This document shows, piece by piece, positions 25,748 to 32,907 of a stretch of 47,503 bases of DNA (positions are counted from its first letter, which is position 1; the number at the start of each line of letters is the position of its first letter). The notes beneath the pieces are model-generated. The model had not been told where the DNA came from and did no database searches. It saw nothing but the letters and a program-made list of their open reading frames with translations. The position numbers and the translations under genes are program-made. This DNA comes from Bacteroidota bacterium. Lineage in GTDB: Bacteria > Bacteroidota > Bacteroidia > B-17B0 > Aurantibacillaceae. The DNA lies in the NCBI GenBank assembly GCA_013297775.1, contig JAAFIL010000024.1, positions 5,175-52,677 of the forward strand. The letters run 5' to 3'.

Positions 25748-26447
25748 TACGTGTTTAATTATTATAGGTTGTTTAATACCTTGTTTTCACAAGGCTCAAA
25801 AAGTATATCATAAACGCTTAACAGATAGCATTCTAAAACAAACCCCCGACTCTTCCCAACGCGTTCATTTTGTTGGCTTCGATAGTGTTGTTTACCGAAA
25901 TCATATTAATTATATTTTGCAATTTTATCCAACATTAAAATACCGAAAAATTACCATTAAAGCCGTTAACGCCTCATCGCCATTGGCTGCCCGACCCACT
26001 TTTTGGAGTATTTTTAAGCGTGCCGAAAAACGCGATTATTTAATTTTGGTGAGTAAAAAAACCGAAACTATGATTGATAGCATCTTGCTTCATAAACTTA
26101 GTTTAAATAGTCAGGTGGGGGTTCTTTCGCACGAAATGAGCCACATTTATGATTTTAGCACCAGTCATATTTTTCATTTTGTTTTTTTAGTATTCAATCA
26201 CGCCTCACGTAAAAAAATGAATGCGTTTGAATACAGTACTGATAAACTAACCATTGAACAAGGACTTGGGTATCCGCTTTTAAGTTGGTCGAAAGAGGTA
26301 TTAGATAAACTCAAAATCGAAAATTGGAAAGGTGTAAAAGGTTACGAGTCGTTTAAACGCAGCTCTGAAGAGCGTTACATGAAGCCCGAAACGATACAGC
26401 ATTTTATTAATGATTTTCCTATTTATCAACAAATGTCTTATAGATGA
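25731..26447 (+). CDS. Putative secreted zinc metallopeptidase-like protein (HExxH)
   Basis: A 238-residue protein with a signal-peptide-like N-terminus (about 1-22, ending CFHKAQ). It has the zinc-binding motif SHEMSHIYD with His134, Glu135 and His138. About 28 residues later FEYSTDKLTIEQG offers a glutamate in a context like the ExxxD third-ligand helix of gluzincins such as M48. No transmembrane helix bundle typical of M48 was seen apart from a hydrophobic stretch HIFHFVFLVFNH (about 146-157). The start overlaps the FAD gene by 17 bp, so it is part of the operon. The substrate is unknown, and it may be a structural or processing protein. Confidence 0.65.
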   Translation: MVKLFNTCLIIIGCLIPCFHKAQKVYHKRLTDSILKQTPDSSQRVHFVGFDSVVYRNHINYILQFYPTLKYRKITIKAVNASSPLAARPTFWSIFKRAEKRDYLILVSKKTETMIDSILLHKLSLNSQVGVLSHEMSHIYDFSTSHIFHFVFLVFNHASRKKMNAFEYSTDKLTIEQGLGYPLLSWSKEVLDKLKIENWKGVKGYESFKRSSEERYMKPETIQHFINDFPIYQQMSYR

Positions 26448-26501
26448 CATTCCCTTTGTTGTTTAACTGTTACTTTTATAATTAATTCTTAAAGTCTAAA
26501 A

Positions 26502-27251
26502 ATGTCTATACTAAAAATCATTTCAACAACAAGTTTCTTTATAGCCATAAGTTTAAATTTAACAGCGCAAACAGAAGCCAATCGCGCCTCACAAAATTAT
26601 TTAAGTACCACACTTATGAGCAATGGTAGCTATAGCGGGCTATCCTTAGCATGGACACGTTTACATGGTTTAGGTAAGCGTAAAGCTTTTCAATTGGGTT
26701 ACGGCATTCGCTTTAGTGCCGCTGGCGGAAATAACATTGGGTTTACAACAGCTCCAGCAAAATTAACCTCTGGAGAAACGGGTCCACAAGTATTGTTTGT
26801 AGAAAACATAGAAAAAAACATAGATACTTTAACGTTCAAACGTGTTCAACAAAATTCCATAAATGCAAGCATTCACATTGCATATCAATTTTCGAGTAAA
26901 CTAAGTGCCGAATTTAATATTGATGCCATTGGTTTTAGTTTTGGTGGTTATAGAACAGGTTCTTTTACATCGAGTAGCGATAGTTTAAAAAAATTTGGTG
27001 GTAATCACTTAGCCAAACCAACGCCTTTTAACTTACTCTTGGTAAGCGATAACGACATTGGTCAATTAAACTCCGAATTGGTAATAAGCTACTTTTTTAA
27101 ACCAACATTAGGGCTTCGTTTTGGTGCGTCCTTCTTGTTTTCAGAATTTACAACGGATGATAAGTTGTATTTAGATAATGACCGTTTCCGCTACAAATCG
27201 CTAATGGGTATGATTGGTATTGTTTATCGTCCGTTTCAAAAAATAAATTAA
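26502..27251 (+). CDS. Hypothetical outer-membrane beta-barrel-like protein
   Basis: A 249-residue protein with a clear signal peptide (about 1-22, ending NLTAQ). Alternating amphipathic strands follow (for example KAFQLGYGIRFSAAGG, SIHIAYQFSSKLSAEF, TLGLRFGASFLF) and the C-terminus ends in aromatic IGIVYRPFQ. This pattern fits a small outer-membrane barrel or porin-like protein of the Bacteroidota. No specific family is recognised. It follows the metallopeptidase-like gene by 54 bp. A one-mismatch box (TACTTTTA) lies near 26471. Confidence 0.6.
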   Translation: MSILKIISTTSFFIAISLNLTAQTEANRASQNYLSTTLMSNGSYSGLSLAWTRLHGLGKRKAFQLGYGIRFSAAGGNNIGFTTAPAKLTSGETGPQVLFVENIEKNIDTLTFKRVQQNSINASIHIAYQFSSKLSAEFNIDAIGFSFGGYRTGSFTSSSDSLKKFGGNHLAKPTPFNLLLVSDNDIGQLNSELVISYFFKPTLGLRFGASFLFSEFTTDDKLYLDNDRFRYKSLMGMIGIVYRPFQKIN

Positions 27252-27290
27252 TCTAATTCAATCCAAATATTTTTATCCAACGTATTTACT

Positions 27291-27833
27291 ATGAATAGAG
27301 TAAAATTAATTCTATCTGTTACTTTGATGTTTTTAATGTTAAGTTATACAGCTCAAACCAATTGGAAAATTAGCCAATCGAACATCACATTTAAAATTAA
27401 AAACGCGGGTATTACCGTTAACGGAAATTTAAGTTCACCCAAAGGGATTATTTCGTTTGATGAGCAAAATTACAAAACAGGAAAAGTTGAAGTAAGTATT
27501 GAGGTTAACACCTTAAAAACAGGAGTATCTAAGCGCGATGAGCATTTAAAAAAACCTGAATACTTTGATGTGGCAGCTTTTCCAACTATAAAACTAAACT
27601 CTCGTTTTTTTGGTCAAGAACGCGAAGGGCACTATGTTTTACATGCCAACTTATTGATGAAGGGAATTACCAAAGCCATTAGTATTCCATTTACTTATAC
27701 CGAACAAGGCAACAATGCTACATTTAATACAACGTTTAAAATAAACCGTTTAGACTTTGGTATAGGTAGTAAAAGTATCATTTTAAGTGACGATGTTACC
27801 ATTCAAATCGAATTAACTACTGCTAAAAATTAA
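27291..27833 (+). CDS. YceI-family periplasmic lipid-binding protein
   Basis: A 180-residue protein with a signal peptide (about 1-23). The YceI lipocalin-like barrel follows: TNWKISQSNITFKIKNAGI at the start, SPKGIISFDEQN, TLKTGVSKRDEHLKKPEYFD and INRLDFGIG near the end. Known members (for example a Thermus thermophilus protein) bind a polyisoprenoid chain in the barrel. Being in the same run as a UbiA prenyltransferase, it may carry the prenylated product through the periplasm. That link is an inference. Its stop overlaps the next start (TAATG). Confidence 0.87.
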   Translation: MNRVKLILSVTLMFLMLSYTAQTNWKISQSNITFKIKNAGITVNGNLSSPKGIISFDEQNYKTGKVEVSIEVNTLKTGVSKRDEHLKKPEYFDVAAFPTIKLNSRFFGQEREGHYVLHANLLMKGITKAISIPFTYTEQGNNATFNTTFKINRLDFGIGSKSIILSDDVTIQIELTTAKN

Positions 27834-28327
27834 TGCCACTTATTCAAGCTAACATATCCGTTTTAAATCAATTGCAAGATGTTGTAAAACAATTAAGCAA
27901 TGCGCAATTTGCCAATGCCTTACCATTGTTGCATCAAACAAGCCTGGGAAAGCATAGCCGCCATATTTTAGATTTTTACACCAATTTATTAAATGGAACA
28001 GAGGGCGTTATTTATTACGATAACAGACACCGCGATTCAATACTAGAAACTGATGTACAAGCAACGTTAAATTATATCACACGTTTAAAAACGGAATTAC
28101 TCTTGTTAGAAACAACGCCACCTTTAGAAGTTGTTATTTCGGTTGATTCGCATTATGCGCCAAAAATGGTATCGAGTATGCCGCGCGAATTGGCCTACGC
28201 AATGGAGCATACCATTCATCATTTGGCACTTATCAAAATTGGTTTAAGTTATTATTTTCAAGAAGTAGAATTGCCCATTAATTTTGGTGTAGCCGTTTCA
28301 ACACAGGTTTATCTTCAACAAAAATAA
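27833..28327 (+). CDS. DinB-like four-helix protein
   Basis: A 164-residue helical protein. Histidines fit the DinB/YfiT metal triad: one in HSRHILDFY (His41 or His44) and HTIHHLALIKIG (His126, His130). DinB-type folds include thiol-dependent transferases (bacillithiol, mycothiol) as well as proteins of unknown role. The sequence does not show which. It is linked to the YceI gene by a one-base overlap and the next gene begins one base behind its stop. Confidence 0.75.
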   Translation: MPLIQANISVLNQLQDVVKQLSNAQFANALPLLHQTSLGKHSRHILDFYTNLLNGTEGVIYYDNRHRDSILETDVQATLNYITRLKTELLLLETTPPLEVVISVDSHYAPKMVSSMPRELAYAMEHTIHHLALIKIGLSYYFQEVELPINFGVAVSTQVYLQQK

Positions 28328-28328
28328 A

Positions 28329-29036
28329 ATGTGTACCGTAACTTATATTCCTTTAGCTGATGATGGATTTATTATTACACAAAGTAGAGATGAAGTACCA
28401 AGCCGTTCGGCTTTAGCACCACAACGGTATTTAATTAATTCTAATTCTGTTATATATCCCAAAGATACCGCATCAAACGGAACGTGGATGGCGAGTTCGA
28501 ATCAGTTTACACTTTGTTTACTAAATGGCGGTTTTGAGAAACACATCCCTAAGCCACCTTACCGCCAAAGCCGAGGGCTCATCATTCCTCATTTTTTTGA
28601 GTACGCTTCTGTTTCAGCATTTTTAGAGAACTATTCATTCGATAATTTAGAACCTTTTACCTTACTTATTTTTTCACATCCAAGCAACGAAAAAAGTATG
28701 GCTTTAACGTTCGATGGTGTTCAATTACACCGTTCTTCTATTCATCACCGTGCGCCACACATTTGGTCTTCGGCCACATTGTATCCGTCGTTGGCACACA
28801 CCGCCAAAATCAATTTATTTTCCAATTGGTTAACCGCACAAAAAAATACAATTGAACAAGCCGCTATCATTCATCTTCACCACTATAAATCCACTCAAAA
28901 CGATAGTTTTGTTTTTAATCGAAACGGTGTAAAAACGACTTCGATAACATCGGTACAGTTAAAAATGAATCAACGCCTCATTTGCTACGAAGACCTCATT
29001 GCAAAAACCGAAAAAAAATGTCATAGTTTTATATAG
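28329..29036 (+). CDS. NRDE/TANGO2-family protein
   Basis: A 235-residue protein with the TANGO2 signature at the N-terminus: MCTVTYIPLADDGFIITQSR and then DE. The namesake NRDE appears as SRDE. Cys2 is the conserved residue of this Ntn-hydrolase-like fold. Further blocks are PKDTASNGTWMAS, CLLNGGFEKH and SSATLYPS. TANGO2 relatives in animals are linked to heme and lipid handling, but the bacterial function is unresolved. It is packed between the DinB-like and ATP-grasp genes with gaps of 1 and 0 bases. Confidence 0.87.
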   Translation: MCTVTYIPLADDGFIITQSRDEVPSRSALAPQRYLINSNSVIYPKDTASNGTWMASSNQFTLCLLNGGFEKHIPKPPYRQSRGLIIPHFFEYASVSAFLENYSFDNLEPFTLLIFSHPSNEKSMALTFDGVQLHRSSIHHRAPHIWSSATLYPSLAHTAKINLFSNWLTAQKNTIEQAAIIHLHHYKSTQNDSFVFNRNGVKTTSITSVQLKMNQRLICYEDLIAKTEKKCHSFI

Positions 29037-30071
29037 ATGAACTCACGATTTGTATATCCTTTGTTTTTAATAAAATTAGTTAAGTGGGAATACTGGACGT
29101 GGTGGATGTTTTACTTACCCATTTTACCGTATTGGCTTTGGTTGGCTTTAAAAGCGCGCTCGTTTACCTTTTTTACGGCCGCCAATCCAGGCATCGAAAA
29201 CGGTGGTTTTTTTGGTGAACCTAAGCAAGCTATTTTAGAATTGATACCTGATGCTTATAAACCGAAAACATTATTTTTAGAACACCCTTTGTCGTTAAAA
29301 AAAATAGAACAACGTTTGCAAGAGGCTGGTATTCATTTTCCTTTTATTATTAAACCCAATGTTGGCGAACGTGGCACTAAGGTTGAAAAAATTAATAACA
29401 CCAACGATTTAAACAACTATTTAGAAACGTGTAAGGAGGATATTCTTATTCAAGAATTTATTACTTACGATATAGAACTTGGTGTTTTGTTTGCCCGCGA
29501 ACCTAATAAGGATAAGGGAAAAGTTACTTCGGTAGTTATTAAAAAATTTTTGCAGGTAACTGGAGATGGAAAACAAACGGTACTCGATTTAATGCAAAAG
29601 CAAACCCGTGCTCGCTTTCAAATAAAACGTTTCCAAAACGAAAAAGCCAATTTATTAGCTGAAGTACCTCGTGCCAACGAATGCCGTATTATTGAACCCA
29701 TTGGTAACCATTGCCGAGGCACCGAATTTATAAGTGGGCAGCATTTAATTAACGACGCTTTACACGAGGTTTTTAATACCCTTGCAAAACCCATCTCTGG
29801 ATTTTATTTTGGTAGGTTCGATTTAAAAGTAAAATCATTTGAGGATTTGTATAAGGGGCAGCATATTGCTATTATGGAATTAAATGGGGTGAGTTCAGAA
29901 CCTGCACACATTTACGATGCTAACAATACACTCTTTAACGCCTATCGCCATTTATTATGGCATTGGAAATTGGTGTATGTTATTAGTCAACAAAATCGCA
30001 AAAACAAAGTACCCACTGCCCGTTTAAGTTGGGTTATCAGCGAAGCGTTTAAACATATTTTTGCAGGATGA
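29037..30071 (+). CDS. ATP-grasp ligase-like protein with N-terminal membrane segment
   Basis: A 344-residue protein. The N-terminus has an amphipathic/hydrophobic stretch (WTWWMFYLPILPYWLWLAL, about 20-38), probably membrane-anchoring. The ATP-grasp core follows: FPFIIKPNVGERGTKVEKI (about 101-119) with the phosphate loop, DILIQEFITYDIELGVLFAR (about 134-153) and a C-terminal FGRFDLKV plus IAIMELNGVSSEP carrying the metal-binding acidic residues and Asn. It resembles D-Ala-D-Ala ligase-like proteins seen in Bacteroidota genomes. It would join a carboxylate to an amine or similar through an acyl phosphate. Substrates are unknown. It begins right after the NRDE stop and overlaps the next start by 4 bp. 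Confidence 0.78.
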   Translation: MNSRFVYPLFLIKLVKWEYWTWWMFYLPILPYWLWLALKARSFTFFTAANPGIENGGFFGEPKQAILELIPDAYKPKTLFLEHPLSLKKIEQRLQEAGIHFPFIIKPNVGERGTKVEKINNTNDLNNYLETCKEDILIQEFITYDIELGVLFAREPNKDKGKVTSVVIKKFLQVTGDGKQTVLDLMQKQTRARFQIKRFQNEKANLLAEVPRANECRIIEPIGNHCRGTEFISGQHLINDALHEVFNTLAKPISGFYFGRFDLKVKSFEDLYKGQHIAIMELNGVSSEPAHIYDANNTLFNAYRHLLWHWKLVYVISQQNRKNKVPTARLSWVISEAFKHIFAG

Positions 30072-30664
30072 CTTTAGTTGTTGCAACATTAGTCGCTAGT
30101 TTTTTAGGGTCTTTGCAATTGGGATTCGTGAATGCCGCTGTGTTGCGTTATGCCTTGCAAAAACAAGGGCAATCGGCTTTGTGGCTAAGTGTTGGAGGGT
30201 CTCTTCCCGAAATTATTTATGCTTTAGCGGCAGGGTATTTGCACCGTTATTTTAATACCACTTTTGGAGATGTATTAAAAGGTATATCGTTGGGTGTACT
30301 TTTTATTTATGGATTTTATTTAATTTTTAAAAAAAGTAGAGCCTTAAATGTTGCCACAAGTTCTAAACAAAATTCGTTTTTACAAGGATTTATTTTAGGA
30401 TTAATTAACCCGCAATTGCTTGTGTTTTGGTCTGTTTTTTTGAGCCTTTATGCCCCGTCCAACTTATCATTTATAAATCTTTTGGGTTTTGCAATGGCTG
30501 CTGCTATTGGGGCTTTGGCGTGTTTGTGTTTATTTATTGGTTTAAGCTATCGGTATTCAGAAATAATTTTACGACTTATGGGCGGGGCGCATCAACTCGA
30601 TAAATGGTTAGGTGGCATTATTTTAATGGCAGGTGTTGTAAGCGTGGTGGCAACTTGGTTTTAA
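30068..30664 (+). CDS. LysE/RhtB-family exporter
   Basis: A 198-residue membrane protein with about six hydrophobic helices. The N-terminal LGSLQLGFVNAAVLRYAL replaces the usual PGP-containing helix of the LysE family. The middle has GVLFIYGFYLIFKKS and FILGLINPQLLVFW, where the INPQ/NPK segment is the family hallmark. LysE proteins export amino acids or related small molecules. It overlaps the ATP-grasp gene (ATGA), so it may export that enzyme's product. This is the last gene of the tight plus-strand run. Confidence 0.8.
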   Translation: MTLVVATLVASFLGSLQLGFVNAAVLRYALQKQGQSALWLSVGGSLPEIIYALAAGYLHRYFNTTFGDVLKGISLGVLFIYGFYLIFKKSRALNVATSSKQNSFLQGFILGLINPQLLVFWSVFLSLYAPSNLSFINLLGFAMAAAIGALACLCLFIGLSYRYSEIILRLMGGAHQLDKWLGGIILMAGVVSVVATWF

Positions 30665-30792
30665 TAAATAATGAATGTACGTTTATACCTCATCAAAGAA
30701 AGATTTTTGCATTTGACTTTAATTCAAATTGAAAGAAAAGGGTATTTAGAATAAACAAAGTATAGCTTATAACATTTCGCCTAAAATAGTAT

Positions 30793-30800
30793 TAACTTTG
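30793..30800 (+). promoter_or_regulatory. TAACTTTG -7 box upstream of a lipoprotein gene
   Basis: TAACTTTG is a full TAnnTTTG match 53 bases upstream of the ATG at 30854, implying a leader of about 50 bases. No clear -33 TTG at the right distance. Confidence 0.45.
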
Positions 30801-30853
30801 TAATAAAAAGAGTAGCAGTATAATTACTAGCGATAAAAAATGGAATACATATT

Positions 30854-31705
30854 ATGAAGTCTAAAATCCACCTATTTACACTTTATTTAATGTTGCTGAT
30901 AAGCATTGTTTCTTGTACCCCTGCAAAATTTGTTTTAGATGTACCTGATAGCGTTTCAAATCATTCAGAAAAAATAAGCGTTTCTGGAGTTAGGGGAAAG
31001 GGATTGCCGGGTTCAAAACGTTCAATTAAATTTGATCGTCAATTTTCTGGTACACTTAAAAACGGCTGGACAATTAGCTCAGATATTTATGATAAAAACT
31101 CTGGCGGATTTTTTACAAAAGAATCGCTCAAAAGAAATTTACTGCTAAATTTTGGACTTGGTATAAACGATGTTACTTCTAAACAAAGGGATAATTACCA
31201 ATTTTCAGTGTCGGATGCAAGTAGTTCAGTAATTGTTTTTTGTAAGCAACTTTATTTAGGGAAAAGTAAAGAGTATAATATACAGAACAAAGTTGATTTT
31301 TCTATTTCAGAGAAGCAAACCTCTAACTTTATGGCATCTATGTTACTTTTCAGCGAAGGCAACTATTCTGATTGGAAACTCCGATTAAATTATGAAAGAG
31401 AAACACGTAATGGTGTAATATCAACAACCCTTATGGAAGGTATGCCTGAAGAAACCGGTTTTATAACTAACAAAACAGATACCATTTTTATAAGTACCAT
31501 TTTTGCAAAGGCTTTATCTGGCAAAAATTGGGAAAAGTCTAATGCCATGCCTTTTCCTGTTGTAGGAGGTTACGCATTTAAAGTTAAAAACGTAACCATT
31601 GGAATGGTAGATATGTACAACTATTCCGTATTATTTCTCAATGAGCCAAAATTTAAAACAATAATTACTGCCGCAGCTACGGCATTACTACTTCGAAATA
31701 GGTAA
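30854..31705 (+). CDS. Hypothetical lipoprotein
   Basis: A 283-residue protein with a lipoprotein signal sequence. A hydrophobic stretch (about 9-20) ends in the lipobox ISIVSC with Cys21 as the lipidation site. The mature part is rich in Ser, Lys and Asn with mixed beta-type patterning and a late hydrophobic segment (TIITAAATALLL, about 268-279). I do not recognise any domain. It has a TAACTTTG box upstream and shares no operon with its neighbours. It is probably anchored in the outer membrane. Confidence 0.65.
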   Translation: MKSKIHLFTLYLMLLISIVSCTPAKFVLDVPDSVSNHSEKISVSGVRGKGLPGSKRSIKFDRQFSGTLKNGWTISSDIYDKNSGGFFTKESLKRNLLLNFGLGINDVTSKQRDNYQFSVSDASSSVIVFCKQLYLGKSKEYNIQNKVDFSISEKQTSNFMASMLLFSEGNYSDWKLRLNYERETRNGVISTTLMEGMPEETGFITNKTDTIFISTIFAKALSGKNWEKSNAMPFPVVGGYAFKVKNVTIGMVDMYNYSVLFLNEPKFKTIITAAATALLLRNR

Positions 31706-31738
31706 ATAAAAGTGTGCATAACGCTAAAGGTTTATAAA

Positions 31739-31927
31739 TCATGACGGAGTCAAGGCATAGTTAAACATGAAACTTTGTATTAACTCATGTATCGGATTAA
31801 CAGATCGGTGCATGACTATTGGTAGATAGGCTTCGGTTACGAAATCTAAGAGTCTCTTTTCCCAAAGCACCAACTGGACGTCGTCTGGATACCTTTTCTT
31901 TATTGCATAGAGAAATTGTTCAGTCAA
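31739..31927 (-). pseudogene. Possible gene remnant abutting an REP-like repeat
   Basis: A minus-strand frame of about 62 residues from TTG reads like protein, with segments such as LLDFVTEAYLPIVMHRS and PIHELIQSFMFNYALTP, and ends at TGA. Upstream the frame continues without a stop straight into the REP-like repeat (31939-32021), which cannot be native coding sequence. This suggests the N-terminus was lost. I cannot identify the parent protein, and a chance frame is possible. Confidence 0.3.
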
Positions 31928-31938
31928 ATAAGTCTTTT

Positions 31939-32021
31939 GTAACGCCTACACCATCACTTTACCTGCGTTACAAACGCAGTTCTCAAACGTCCTCGTTACG
32001 CTTCGCTAAACAAGGACGAGA
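31939..32021 (+). repeat. REP-like repeat, copy A
   Basis: These 83 bp are the reverse complement of 40512-40594 with three mismatches. They contain two structured parts: GCGTTACAAACGC and the hairpin GTCCTCGTT...AACAAGGAC around the loop ACGCTTCGCT. Such CGTCCTCGTTACGCTTCGCT blocks resemble REP sequences mobilised by RAYT (TnpA-REP) transposases. No RAYT gene is in the window, so that origin is inferred. Confidence 0.8.
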
Positions 32022-32104
32022 TAGTGGTATTTAATTAATCGGATTTAATCAAGATCATGCTTAAAAGTTTTCATCTAAAAATGGATGAAGCTATTTTTAA
32101 AACA
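32022..32104. other. Intergenic remainder, nothing recognised
   Basis: With the remnant, the repeat and the terminator, this makes up the 489-bp gap between a lipoprotein gene and a convergent hypothetical gene. No other feature seen. Confidence 0.4.
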
Positions 32105-32133
32105 TAAAACCCACATGTATAAAGTGGGTTTTA
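32105..32133. terminator. Bidirectional terminator between convergent genes
   Basis: TAAAACCCAC (32105-32114) pairs perfectly with GTGGGTTTTA (32124-32133) around a nine-base loop, with T/A tracts on both sides. It can serve the minus-strand gene that ends at 32195 and transcripts from the plus-strand side. Confidence 0.75.
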
Positions 32134-32194
32134 TATTTTATAGAATACCAACTTGATTTATAATTTAGAAGTGATAGCGCTTTTCATTATAAAC

Positions 32195-32626
32195 TTAATA
32201 AGGTTTAAACACCAAGTCATCTTCAGTTTTTATAACCTCGTGTTTGTTAGTAGAAGTATTTAAAAAACTGTACACCGTTTTCATGCAAATTTTATCTTTA
32301 TAAAGGATACCAAATGTTTTTAATGTTAGGTAGCTATCCGAACGATCTATAAATAAGGAGTCGCCTTTTAAAGTATAACGATTGGTTTTACTTTCTTTTT
32401 TAAAATCTTCCCGAATAAAATCCAAGTTCTTACGTTCAAAAAAATCGTATTCCATGTTTGGATATTTCCCATACACTTTAAAAACAACAGCGTTATCAGT
32501 CTTGATTTGAAAAATCTGAAACTTATTTCCTAAGATAGGGCAAATATAAAGCACATCTTTTCTCAAGTAGAGATGCTCCTTTTGAAAAAAGAGCGATAAG
32601 ATGGCGGTGAACAGCATTGTTTTCAT
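32195..32626 (-). CDS. Hypothetical protein
   Basis: A 143-residue protein I do not recognise. The first 14 residues (MKTMLFTAILSLFF) could be a short signal peptide or membrane anchor. The rest is a charged soluble domain with beta-rich pattern and three cysteines, for example RYTLKGDSLFIDRSD. A terminator follows 60 bp downstream. No promoter box was found near the start. Confidence 0.6.
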   Translation of the reverse strand: MKTMLFTAILSLFFQKEHLYLRKDVLYICPILGNKFQIFQIKTDNAVVFKVYGKYPNMEYDFFERKNLDFIREDFKKESKTNRYTLKGDSLFIDRSDSYLTLKTFGILYKDKICMKTVYSFLNTSTNKHEVIKTEDDLVFKPY

Positions 32627-32851
32627 ACATCTCTTATAAAATACTTATTAATGGTGTTGTACTCTAAAGATAAAGGAAAAGATGAAATGATTCATTATTC
32701 TTATCAAAAAATATAAGTATAACTGGTGTTACGTGGAGTATTTCTAACAACGTAGAATTAAAAAATTATCAGAGATAGACTATTCCTTAATAGTTACAAG
32801 TACTGCAAAATAATTATCTAAAATAGTCGCTTATAAAAACAAAAAAATAAG

Positions 32852-32884
32852 TTGACCGCTCACCAACAAAATTTATTATATTTA
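32852..32884 (+). promoter_or_regulatory. Putative promoter of the peptidylarginine deiminase gene
   Basis: TTG (32852-32854) and TATATTTA (32877-32884) are 22 bases apart, with the -7 box one mismatch from TAnnTTTG. The leader would be about 20 bases. Upstream, from 32627, no other feature was seen. Confidence 0.4.
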
Positions 32885-32907
32885 ATGTTAAGTTAAAATG
32901 TAAAGCC

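Noticed and set aside
31819-32034. Plus-strand open frame of 71 codons
   Set aside because: It consists largely of the REP-like repeat and overlaps the more protein-like minus-strand remnant.
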